A stretch of DNA of 14,399 nucleotides from Alphaproteobacteria bacterium (GTDB lineage: Bacteria; Pseudomonadota; Alphaproteobacteria; Rhizobiales; Devosiaceae), in assembly GCA_013152625.1 (NCBI GenBank), contig JAADFY010000240.1, positions 1 to 14,399 on the forward strand, read 5' to 3'. Under the pieces are notes generated by a model. It had not been told where the DNA came from, did not search any database, and saw only the letters and a program-made list of their open reading frames with translations. Both the position numbers and the translations under genes were made by a program. How positions within the stretch are numbered: the first letter of the stretch is position 1; each line of letters starts with the position of its first letter. Positions 1 through 6,045 of the stretch are shown in pieces.

Positions 1-1
1 C

Positions 2-616
2 GTCGCAGTCATCCTTGTATTCATGTTCAATCCGGGGTTGCTGAAAGGCGCCCAGACTCAGTTTTCCCTGTGGATTGAAAATGCCGGGCCCTGGGGCTGG
101 GCACTGCTGATCGCACTCATGGTCGCCCACTCGTTCATACCGTTTCCCCTCGAGTTTGCCGCCGTTGCCGCCGGAGCCATATACGGGTTCTGGCTGGGCA
201 GTTTGCTGACCTGGTTTGGCGCGTTGCTGGGCGGAATGTTGTCGTTCTGGCTGGCGCGATGGCTGGGCAAGCCGTTTCTGGACCGGGTGTTGAACGATCG
301 CCAGTCGGCCTGGCTGGAGGCAAGAAGCCGGGAACAGGGGGCCATTGCGCTCCTGATTTCGCGGTTCCTGCCGTTCATCTCGTTTACGCTGTTAAGCTAT
401 GCAGCCGGGCTGACCGCCGTTTCCTGGTGGACCTTCATCTGGACCACCTCCATCGGCATGCTGCCGCTCACTGCTGTTGCGGTTTACTATGGCGCCAATA
501 TTGACGTCATGCGCACCGAGTGGGTGATCGCCATACCTGTGGTTGCCATTATCGCGGTCGTTGTGTTGCACCTGGTTGCCCGGCGCAAGGGCTGGATCGG
601 CGGCATCGGCGGTTAA
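2..616 (+). CDS. TVP38/TMEM64-family (VTT domain) membrane protein, 5' end outside window
   Basis: Integral inner-membrane protein of the TVP38/TMEM64 (SNARE-associated/VTT, DedA-related) family; the bacterial members have no firmly established transport role. Counting from the first ATG in the window (base 23), hydrophobic segments lie near residues 25-35, 40-80, 105-130, 132-160 and 168-188. The family-like F-P/L-E motif (SFIPFPLEF, residues 37-45), the glycine-rich G-x(3)-G region around 58-72 and the SRFLPF motif near 113-118 are visible, and the tail is short and basic. The frame stays open to the left edge with hydrophobic codons (V-A-V-I-L-V-F) and there is no Shine-Dalgarno before base 23, so the true start probably lies upstream and the first membrane helix is cut. 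Its stop overlaps the oppositely oriented pdxJ stop. Family call is fairly sure; function unknown. Confidence 0.8.
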   Translation, partial: VAVILVFMFNPGLLKGAQTQFSLWIENAGPWGWALLIALMVAHSFIPFPLEFAAVAAGAIYGFWLGSLLTWFGALLGGMLSFWLARWLGKPFLDRVLNDRQSAWLEARSREQGAIALLISRFLPFISFTLLSYAAGLTAVSWWTFIWTTSIGMLPLTAVAVYYGANIDVMRTEWVIAIPVVAIIAVVVLHLVARRKGWIGGIGG

Positions 617-1350
617 CCGGGGGCCAGCACTGCCTTGTACCGGCGCACTGCTTCGCCAAATCCCATCACCAGCGCATCGGCGGTAATCCCGTGGCCGATG
701 GACACCTCGTCGACGGGGCTGACTGCGGCAATAAACTGGCCAAGGTTGGACAGGGTCAGGTCGTGGCCGGCATTAACGCCCAGCCCTGCCCCGTGCACCG
801 CGTTTGCGGTTTTAACCAGTTTTGCCAGTTCCTTGCGGCGGGCATCGTCGTTTCGGGCGGCGCCATAAGGGCCGGTATACAATTCCACCCGGTCGGCGCC
901 GGTGGTTCTGGCCGGTTCGGCGATTTCCGGGTCGGCATCGACAAACAACGCCACCCGGCACCCGGCCTTTTGCATACGGCCAACCGCCGCCGGCAAAAGG
1001 TCGCCGCTGGCGGCAAAATCCCAGCCATGGTCGGACGTGGCCTGACCCGGATCATCGGGCACAAACGTCACCTGATCCGGCATGGATTCTTCCACCAGCG
1101 CCAGAAACCGTCCGCTCGGATACCCTTCGATATTGTACTCAGCCCTGGGATATTCGGCCCGCAGCATGGCGCCCAGTTCGCCCACGTCGGTGCGTCTGAT
1201 GTGACGTTCATCGGGGCGCGGATGCACGGTTATGCCCGCTGCGCCGGCCTCAAGCACCAGCCGGGCAATTCCGAGCACACTGGGCCAGCCCACGTCGCGC
1301 CGGTTACGCAGCATGGCCACCGCATTGAGATTTACCGAAAGGCACGTCAT
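613..1350 (-). CDS. pdxJ: pyridoxine 5'-phosphate synthase
   Basis: PdxJ is a cytosolic TIM-barrel enzyme that condenses 1-deoxy-D-xylulose 5-phosphate with 3-amino-2-oxopropyl phosphate to pyridoxine 5'-phosphate, the ring-closing step of DXP-dependent vitamin B6 synthesis. The 245-residue length matches the family. Visible motifs are VNLN (6-9), TVHPRPDERH (41-50), NIEGYPS with the catalytic-type Glu75, VPDDPGQATSDHGW (97-110), VNAGHDL with His196, and SIGHGI near the C terminus. The N-terminal D-H pair seen in the E. coli enzyme is replaced by N-A, which I recall as usual in rhizobial PdxJ. The ATG lies only 13 bases after the ilvN stop, with an AAGGG about 10 bases upstream, so it is probably the last gene of the ilvBN operon. 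Its TAA overlaps the stop of the convergent membrane-protein gene in a shared TTAA, leaving no room for an intergenic terminator. Confidence 0.95.
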   Translation of the reverse strand: MTCLSVNLNAVAMLRNRRDVGWPSVLGIARLVLEAGAAGITVHPRPDERHIRRTDVGELGAMLRAEYPRAEYNIEGYPSGRFLALVEESMPDQVTFVPDDPGQATSDHGWDFAASGDLLPAAVGRMQKAGCRVALFVDADPEIAEPARTTGADRVELYTGPYGAARNDDARRKELAKLVKTANAVHGAGLGVNAGHDLTLSNLGQFIAAVSPVDEVSIGHGITADALVMGFGEAVRRYKAVLAPG

Positions 1351-1363
1351 TCAGGCCGCGCCC

Positions 1364-1918
1364 TTACATGCCCTCGGGCCCGCGCGAAATTGCCGCCAGC
1401 CCGGTTCGCACCACTTCCACCAGCCCCAATGGCACCATCAGGGCAATAAACTGTTCGATTTTTTCCGGTTTGCCAGTAATTTCGAACACAAAGCTTGTGG
1501 TGGACGCATCCACCACCCGGGCCCGGAATGCTTCAGCCAACCGCAGGGTTTCCACCCGGTTTTGCCCCGACCCGGCCACCTTGATCAGGGCCAGTTCACG
1601 CTCCAGCGGCCGCCCCTCGGTGGTCAGGTCATGAACCCGATGCACCGGAATCAGCCGTTCAAGCTGCGCCTTGATCTGTTCAAGCACCTTTGGCCGGGCG
1701 ATGGTGACTACGGTAATCCGGCTCAGGCCTTTTTCATGCTCGGTCTCGGAAACCGTCAAACTGTCGATATTAAAGCCCCGGGCCGAGAACAGCCCGGCAA
1801 TGCGGGCTAAAATTCCAGGCTCGTTGTCCACCAGAACGCTTAAGGTGTGGCGCTCGGGTTCCTGGGTGGATCTGGCCATGAAATAGGCCGATCCGCTGGG
1901 TTGCAAATTTGCGTTCAT
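1364..1918 (-). CDS. ilvN: acetolactate synthase small (regulatory) subunit
   Basis: Regulatory subunit of acetohydroxyacid synthase (also named IlvH), which binds the catalytic IlvB chain, raises its activity and gives feedback inhibition by valine. An ACT domain covers about residues 25-99, starting HTLSVLVDNEPGILARIAGL and followed by RGFNIDSLTV. A C-terminal small-subunit domain covers about 109-180 (ELALIKV, then TGKPEKIEQFIALM). I start it at the ATG at 1918 (184 residues, usual for the family), preceded by an AAGAGA purine stretch about 8 bases upstream. A longer frame to 2020 would overlap ilvB and adds an arginine-rich stretch unlike the family, while an internal ATG at 1879 would leave almost no lead before the ACT domain. 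The gap to the ilvB stop is 46 bases and to pdxJ 13 bases, so it should be cotranscribed and controlled by the leader upstream of ilvB. Confidence 0.95.
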   Translation of the reverse strand: MNANLQPSGSAYFMARSTQEPERHTLSVLVDNEPGILARIAGLFSARGFNIDSLTVSETEHEKGLSRITVVTIARPKVLEQIKAQLERLIPVHRVHDLTTEGRPLERELALIKVAGSGQNRVETLRLAEAFRARVVDASTTSFVFEITGKPEKIEQFIALMVPLGLVEVVRTGLAAISRGPEGM

Positions 1919-1964
1919 TTCGGTTCTCTTTCGGTCAGCGATGACGGGTGCGCGCGTGTTATCC

Positions 1965-3719
1965 TCACACCAGCATCTTGCCCTTTTCGTCGATAATGTT
2001 GCCCACATCGGCGGTGTCATTCAGGATCATCTCGTTGTGGGCCTTGCCCGAGGGGATCATGGGAAAACAGTTTTCCTCTTTTGTCACCCGGCAATCGAAC
2101 AGCACCGGCCCGTCATAGGCCAACATTTCGGCAATCGCCCCATCGAGCAGTTTGGGGTCCTCACAGCGGATGCCCTTGCCGCCGAACGCCTCGGCCATTT
2201 TAACAAAGTCCGGCAGGCTTTCGGAATAGGTGTGGGAATAGCGCCCGCCATGCAGCAGTTCCTGCCACACCATGCCCATATATTCATTGTTTAGAATAAA
2301 TACCTTGATGGGGAGCCGGTACTGAATGGCGGTGGAAAATTCCTGCATGGTCATTTGCACAGAAGCCTCGCCGGCAATATCGATCACCACCGCATCCCGG
2401 TGGGCCACCTGTACGCCAACCGCCGCCGGCAACCCGTAGCCCATGGTGCCAAGGCCCCCCGATGTCATCCAGCGATTGGGCAGATCGAAGGGGAAATACT
2501 GGGCCGCCCACATCTGGTGCTGGCCAACCTCGGTGGTGATATATACATCACGATCCTTGACCGCCGCATGGAGCCGCTCGATGGCGAATTGCGGTTTGAT
2601 GGCGGTGTCGGAGGGCGCATACGCCAGGGATTTCACCGCCCGCCACTTCTCGATCCTGCTCCACCAGGGGGCGATGGCTTCCTGGCGCGAGACATTGGTT
2701 TTAGTGCGCCAGATGCGGATCATCTCCTCGATCACCTGGTTGCAATCGCCGATAATGGGCAAATCGGCGACCACGTTCTTGTTGATCGAGGACGGGTCGA
2801 TATCCACGTGGATTTTGGTGGAATTGGGCGAAAACGCATCAAGCCGCCCGGTGATACGGTCGTCAAACCGGGCACCTAGATTGATCATGAGATCGCAGTC
2901 GTGCATGGCCAGATTGGCCTCATAGGTACCGTGCATGCCCAGCATGCCCATCCACTGGCTATCGCTGGCGGGAAATGCGCCTAAACCCATTAAGGTCGAG
3001 GTGACCGGAAAACCGGTCAGGGCGGCCAGTTCGCGCAGGTTTTGCGAGGCGGCCGGCCCGGCATTGATGATCCCGCCGCCGGTGTAAAAGATCGGCCGTT
3101 CGGCCCGCAGCATCAGATCAACCGCTTCTTCTATAGCGGCCAGATCGCCTTCAACCTGGGGCTTGTAGCTTTTGTGGCTGATGGTAGCGGCGGGTTTGAA
3201 ATAATCCCCTAAGGCAAACTGCACGTCCTTGGGAATATCCACCACCACCGGCCCGGGGCGCCCCGAGGCGGCAATATAGAACGCCTCGTGCAAAACGCGG
3301 GCCAGATCGGATATATTTTTGACCAGATAATTGTGTTTCGTGCAGTTGCGGGTAATGCCCACCGTGTCGCATTCCTGAAACGCATCAGAGCCAATGAGGG
3401 GTGTGGGCACCTGCCCCGTCAGGCACACCAGCGGAATACTGTCTAAAAGCGCGTCGGTCAGCCCGGTCACGGCGTTGGTGGCACCGGGGCCGGAAGTCAC
3501 CAGCACCACGCCCACCTTGCCGGTGGAACGGGCATAGCCTTCGGCCATATGGGTGGCGCCCTGCTCATGGCGGACCAGAATATGCTCGATGGCGTCCTGC
3601 TGGAACAGGGCATCATATATCGGCAGCACCGCGCCGCCCGGATAGCCAAAAATATGTTCAACGCCCTGATCCTTGAGCGCTCTTATGACCATTTCGGCCC
3701 CGGTTATCTGTTCGGCCAT
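1965..3719 (-). CDS. ilvB: acetolactate synthase large (catalytic) subunit
   Basis: Catalytic subunit of acetohydroxyacid synthase, which uses ThDP, Mg2+ and FAD to make 2-acetolactate and 2-aceto-2-hydroxybutyrate, the first common step to valine, leucine and isoleucine. The 584 residues show the N-terminal ThDP-binding segment (HIFGYPGGAVLPIYDAL, 22-38) with the catalytic Glu52 in RHEQGATHMAEGYAR, a central FAD/DHS-like domain (about 195-335), and a C-terminal ThDP domain with GLGTMGYGLPAA (422-433). Two oddities sit in the cofactor region. The metal motif reads G-E-A-S (Glu451) where GDG or GDAS is canonical. The following segment reads MGMV-WQELLHGG, lacking the two residues (usually R/K/T then Q) that separate Val and Trp in relatives. 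A good AGGAG lies 7 bases before the ATG. Expression should depend on the leader/attenuator at 3787-3893. Confidence 0.96.
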   Translation of the reverse strand: MAEQITGAEMVIRALKDQGVEHIFGYPGGAVLPIYDALFQQDAIEHILVRHEQGATHMAEGYARSTGKVGVVLVTSGPGATNAVTGLTDALLDSIPLVCLTGQVPTPLIGSDAFQECDTVGITRNCTKHNYLVKNISDLARVLHEAFYIAASGRPGPVVVDIPKDVQFALGDYFKPAATISHKSYKPQVEGDLAAIEEAVDLMLRAERPIFYTGGGIINAGPAASQNLRELAALTGFPVTSTLMGLGAFPASDSQWMGMLGMHGTYEANLAMHDCDLMINLGARFDDRITGRLDAFSPNSTKIHVDIDPSSINKNVVADLPIIGDCNQVIEEMIRIWRTKTNVSRQEAIAPWWSRIEKWRAVKSLAYAPSDTAIKPQFAIERLHAAVKDRDVYITTEVGQHQMWAAQYFPFDLPNRWMTSGGLGTMGYGLPAAVGVQVAHRDAVVIDIAGEASVQMTMQEFSTAIQYRLPIKVFILNNEYMGMVWQELLHGGRYSHTYSESLPDFVKMAEAFGGKGIRCEDPKLLDGAIAEMLAYDGPVLFDCRVTKEENCFPMIPSGKAHNEMILNDTADVGNIIDEKGKMLV

Positions 3720-3786
3720 TTGCCGTCTCCTGCCTGTTTATGCACTTTGCCCGAACCGCACTTGAATTTGCGGAATCCGGGCCAAT

Positions 3787-3810
3787 AAAAAAGGCTCCGT
3801 TTGGAGCCTT
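3787..3810 (-). terminator. rho-independent attenuator terminator before ilvB
   Basis: Read on the minus strand this is AAGGCTCC-AAAC-GGAGCCTT followed directly by more T residues. That is a perfect 8-bp stem with a four-base loop and a run of about six T, a textbook intrinsic terminator. It sits 26 bases after the leader-peptide stop and ends 67 bases before the ilvB ATG, so it would stop transcription before the structural genes. It is the terminator arm of the ilv attenuator. Confidence 0.9.
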
Positions 3811-3814
3811 GCAC

Positions 3815-3858
3815 GCGCGTCACCCATCGTGGGGGCTTATCCCACGACGCCGACGCGC
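3815..3858 (-). promoter_or_regulatory. attenuator pause/anti-antiterminator hairpin
   Basis: On the minus strand GCGCGTC (3858-3852) pairs exactly with GACGCGC (3821-3815), and inside it TCGTGGG (3847-3841) pairs exactly with CCCACGA (3833-3827). The two 7-bp helices are separated by a small internal loop, and the leader stop codon lies in the terminal loop. The 5' arms overlap codons 10-16 of the leader peptide, so ribosome position would open or close it, as expected of the first hairpin of a peptide attenuator. Its 3' edge is 4 bases from the terminator stem. I could not identify a strong antiterminator pairing by eye. Confidence 0.7.
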
Positions 3859-3887
3859 CTTCGTACTACGATAAGAACGGCCCGCAT
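3837..3887 (-). CDS. ilv operon leader peptide (attenuation)
   Basis: A 16-codon frame reads MRAVLIVVRRRVGVVG and stops with TAA. Eight of its residues are Val, Leu or Ile, including the consecutive block V-L-I-V-V at codons 4-8, followed by R-R-R-V-G-V-V. A strong GGGAGG lies 6 bases before the ATG at 3887. Another in-frame ATG at 3893 directly abuts this ribosome site and is therefore less likely to be the start. The position between a promoter-like sequence and a two-level hairpin plus intrinsic terminator, all ahead of ilvB, is that of a regulatory leader peptide. Ribosome stalling on the Val/Leu/Ile codons when charged tRNAs are scarce would favour readthrough into ilvBN. Attenuation of ilvBN is known in Caulobacter and predicted in other alphaproteobacteria; action here is inferred. 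Confidence 0.85.
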   Translation of the reverse strand: MRAVLIVVRRRVGVVG

Positions 3888-3916
3888 GGGCATCCTCCCA
3901 CAATTTGATTGCATGA

Positions 3917-3945
3917 GTGTTAGGCGTTTGGAGGGGGCCGGTCAA
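3917..3945 (-). promoter_or_regulatory. candidate sigma-70 promoter of the ilvBN(-pdxJ) operon
   Basis: On the minus strand TTGACC (3945-3940) is followed after 17 bases by TAACAC (3922-3917). The -35 box is close to consensus and the -10 box is weaker. The expected start near 3910 would put the leader-peptide ATG about 23 bases into the transcript, a normal distance for an attenuator leader. The 331-base interval between ilvB and metY (3720-4050) thus holds this promoter, the leader peptide, the attenuator and a short metY upstream region. Confidence 0.5.
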
Positions 3946-3979
3946 GTGGGGGGGCTGGACTGCGCTCCCCCCGGCTCCC

Positions 3980-4008
3980 TTGCCCCCGGCCCCACCCATG
4001 CTTTATGA
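3980..4008 (+). promoter_or_regulatory. weak promoter candidate for metY
   Basis: TTGCCC (3980-3985), a 17-base spacer and TTATGA (4003-4008) give a poor but correctly spaced -35/-10 pair about 40 bases before the metY ATG. The surroundings are very GC-rich. I see no SAM-II-like riboswitch: the leader is short and lacks its pseudoknot arrangement. A MetJ- or MetR-type operator is not evident either. Confidence 0.25.
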
Positions 4009-4050
4009 CCCGCCGGGCTAGTACTGCAAAAACAATGAGGGACGCTGCAC

Positions 4051-5322
4051 ATGAAACTTGAAACCATCGCTCTGCATCACGGCTATGAATCCGAGGCCAC
4101 GACCAAGGCCGCCGCCGTGCCGATTTATCAAACCACCAGCTATACCTTCGATGACACCCAGCACGGGGCCGATCTGTTCGATCTTAAAGTCGCGGGCAAT
4201 ATTTATACCCGGATCATGAACCCGACCACGGCGGTGCTGGAACAGCGTCTGGCTGAAATGGAGGGCGGCATTGGCGGTCTGGGGGTTGCTTCCGGCATGG
4301 CGGCGATTACCTACGCCATCCAGACCATCGCCGAGGCCGGGGACAATATCGTTTCCATTGCCCAGCTTTACGGGGGCACGTACAACCTGTTCAAGCACTC
4401 CCTGCCCCGGCAGGGCCTTGAGGTGCGCATGGCCGCCCACGATGATTTTGAGGGCCTGGAAAAACTCATCGATAATCGGACCAAAGCGGTATTTTGCGAG
4501 TCCATCGGCAATCCGGCCGGCAATATCGTCGACATTGAAAAGCTGGCGGAGATCGCCCACCGCCACGGGGTGCCGGTGATCGTGGACAACACGGTGGCCA
4601 CGCCGTTCCTGTGCCGTCCGTTTGATTTTGGCGCCGACGTCGTCGTGCATTCCTTAACCAAATACATAGGCGGGCACGGCAATTCCATCGGCGGCATGAT
4701 CGTGGACAGCGGCAAATTCGACTGGGTGAAAAACAAGGCCCGGTTCGCCATGCTCAATGAACCCGACCCCTCTTACCATGGGGTGGTTTACACCGAGGCT
4801 CTCGGGGAAGCGGCCTATATCGGCCGGGCGCGGGTGGTGCCCTTGCGCGGCACCGGGGCGGCGCTCTCGCCGTTTAACGCGTTTCTGGCACTACAGGGGC
4901 TTGAAACGTTAGGTTTGCGCATGGAGCGCCATTGCGAGAACGCCGAAAAGGTCGCGGTCTGGCTGCAAAAACACCCCAAGGTCGAATGGGTGAATTATGC
5001 CGCCCTGAGTGACAGCCCCTACAAAGCCACCGCCGACCGGTTCACCCGCGGCAAGGCTTCGGGCATTCTCAGTTTTGGGATAACAGGGGGCAAAGCAGCC
5101 GGGGGCCGGTTCATCGATGCTCTGGAGATGATCCTGCGTCTGGTCAATATCGGGGATGCAAAATCCCTGGCCTGCCACCCTGCATCCACCACCCACCGCC
5201 AGCTTAACCCTCAGGAACTGGCGGCAGCCGGGGTATCGGAGGATCTGGTGCGAATTTCCGTGGGCATCGAGCATGCCGACGATATTATCGCCGACATCGA
5301 GCAGGCGCTGGACAAGGCGTAA
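4051..5322 (+). CDS. metY: O-acetylhomoserine sulfhydrylase (aminocarboxypropyltransferase)
   Basis: PLP-dependent Cys/Met-metabolism enzyme that makes homocysteine from O-acetyl-L-homoserine and sulfide, the direct sulfhydrylation route to methionine, in the cytosol. The 423-residue length and sequence fit MetY rather than the shorter MetB/MetZ branch. Visible are the N-terminal AVPIYQTTSYTF (22-33), YTRIMNPTT (52-60), the cofactor-stacking region ASGMAAITYAI (80-90) and LYGGTYNLF (106-114), VIVDNT (176-181), and the PLP-binding Lys204 in HSLTKYIGGHG. The C terminus has SLACHPASTTHRQL, the usual substrate carboxylate site. The ATG at 4051 has GAGGGA about 9 bases upstream. It diverges from the ilvB operon and is followed 11 bases after its stop by a strong hairpin terminator, so it is probably monocistronic. 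Confidence 0.95.
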   Translation: MKLETIALHHGYESEATTKAAAVPIYQTTSYTFDDTQHGADLFDLKVAGNIYTRIMNPTTAVLEQRLAEMEGGIGGLGVASGMAAITYAIQTIAEAGDNIVSIAQLYGGTYNLFKHSLPRQGLEVRMAAHDDFEGLEKLIDNRTKAVFCESIGNPAGNIVDIEKLAEIAHRHGVPVIVDNTVATPFLCRPFDFGADVVVHSLTKYIGGHGNSIGGMIVDSGKFDWVKNKARFAMLNEPDPSYHGVVYTEALGEAAYIGRARVVPLRGTGAALSPFNAFLALQGLETLGLRMERHCENAEKVAVWLQKHPKVEWVNYAALSDSPYKATADRFTRGKASGILSFGITGGKAAGGRFIDALEMILRLVNIGDAKSLACHPASTTHRQLNPQELAAAGVSEDLVRISVGIEHADDIIADIEQALDKA

Positions 5323-5333
5323 AAATCCAATTT

Positions 5334-5369
5334 CACCCGCCGGACCAGCTCCGGCGGGTGGGGTTTTTT
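5334..5369 (+). terminator. rho-independent terminator after metY
   Basis: CACCCGCCGGA (5334-5344) pairs exactly with TCCGGCGGGTG (5350-5360) around the loop CCAGC. This is an 11-bp GC-rich stem followed by GGG and six T residues (5364-5369). It lies 11 bases after the metY stop and separates metY from the next plus-strand gene. Confidence 0.93.
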
Positions 5370-5394
5370 GTTTTTCCGGCAAAGGCGCGTCTGG

Positions 5395-6024
5395 ATGAAA
5401 ATTTTTCCCTCCCTGCCCGAAGAACCGATGCTGGGTGATCTTTACCGCCGGTTTCCATACACCTTGCCGCCGCTGCTTGAATATCATGACCGGGTGCTGC
5501 GGGACCCCTCGCCGCTGACCGTGGCGACACGGGAATTGATCGCTGCTTACGTGTCGGGCCTGAACGGGTGTATATTTTGCCACGGGGCCCACGTGCAAAC
5601 CGCGACCGCGTTCGGAGTTGACCCGGACCTTTTTGCCAAACTGCTCGAAAACCCGGCAACCGCCGAAATCGACAAAAATCTGTTGCCGCTGCTCGGCTAT
5701 GTCAAAAAACTCACCCTGACCCCGTCCCGTATTGTCACCGAGGACGCCGAGGCGGTATTTGCCGCCGGCTGGAATGAACAGGCCCTGTTCGACGCCATTG
5801 CCGTCGCCGGGCTTTACAATCTGATGAACCGGATGGTGGACGGGGCCGGCATCCGGTTTGATCCACTCACCGAAGCGCCGCAAAATGTTGCCGCCCAGAC
5901 CGAACGCATCCGTGCCGCCGACGCGGGGATCGAAAACCCCCATCGCTCCAGTTCCCGATACAGCGCTTATCTGGAGCGCTGGGGTATCGACCAGAAGACT
6001 GCCGACACGCCCTATAAAGCGTAA
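5395..6024 (+). CDS. AhpD-like / carboxymuconolactone decarboxylase-family (peroxidase-related) protein
   Basis: Small (209-residue) helical protein of the AhpD/CMD superfamily, subgroup usually labelled uncharacterised peroxidase-related enzyme. It carries the redox-type motif C-x-x-C-H as GCIFCHGAHVQTA, with Cys59, Cys62 and His63 plus a second His66. The upstream TRELIAAYVSGLNG helix is also typical. In AhpD such cysteines reduce peroxiredoxin AhpC; the partner and substrate here are unknown, and no ahpC is in the window. I start it at the ATG at 5395, with AAAGG about 8 bases upstream. A TTG at 5368 lies inside the T-run of the metY terminator and is not credible. Because of that terminator the gene probably has its own start signal in the T-rich stretch at about 5361-5394 or relies on readthrough. 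It is convergent with miaA, 18 bases away. Confidence 0.85.
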   Translation: MKIFPSLPEEPMLGDLYRRFPYTLPPLLEYHDRVLRDPSPLTVATRELIAAYVSGLNGCIFCHGAHVQTATAFGVDPDLFAKLLENPATAEIDKNLLPLLGYVKKLTLTPSRIVTEDAEAVFAAGWNEQALFDAIAVAGLYNLMNRMVDGAGIRFDPLTEAPQNVAAQTERIRAADAGIENPHRSSSRYSAYLERWGIDQKTADTPYKA

Positions 6025-6045
6025 GAAAAACACAGAGTTTTCTTA
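6022..6045. terminator. perfect A/T-rich inverted repeat joining two convergent stops
   Basis: TAAGAAAA (6022-6029) and TTTTCTTA (6038-6045) are exact reverse complements around an 8-base loop. The outer three bases of the left arm are the stop of the AhpD-like gene, and the outer three of the right arm are the miaA stop on the other strand. Each strand gives an A-arm then a T-arm, so it could act as a weak two-way terminator. The stem is AT-rich, so termination strength is uncertain. Confidence 0.45.

Noticed and set aside
613..1350. PdxJ might be inactive because the N-terminal D-H pair is N-A
   Set aside because: The same VNLNAVA form is, as far as I recall, usual in rhizobial PdxJ, and the other active-site residues (Glu75, His196) are present.
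520..1449. Long plus-strand open frame (309 codons) opposite pdxJ and the end of ilvN
   Set aside because: Antisense shadow of conserved genes: protein is rich in His, Arg and Gly with no domain, and it overlaps the membrane-protein gene in another frame.
1919..2020. Upstream extension of ilvN to 2020
   Set aside because: It would overlap the 3' end of ilvB by over 50 bases and add residues not resembling IlvN/IlvH; the ATG at 1918 has a purine stretch and gives the family length.
3888..3893. Start of the ilv leader peptide two codons earlier (ATG at 3893)
   Set aside because: It is in frame but directly abuts the GGGAGG, leaving no spacing; the ATG at 3885-3887 is 6 bases away.
3961..4050. 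SAM-II or other SAM-sensing riboswitch before metY
   Set aside because: Such elements are common before alphaproteobacterial methionine genes, but this short GC-rich leader lacks the expected stem and GCTAAA-type pseudoknot segment.
5368..5394. TTG start for the AhpD-like gene inside the metY terminator T-run
   Set aside because: No ribosome site there and the extra nine residues are not conserved-looking; the ATG at 5395 has AAAGG upstream.
4909..6033. Long minus-strand open frame (374 codons) opposite metY and the AhpD-like gene
   Set aside because: It runs across the 3' part of metY, its terminator and the next gene, has no recognisable family motif, and mirrors GC-rich codons of two well-conserved plus-strand genes.
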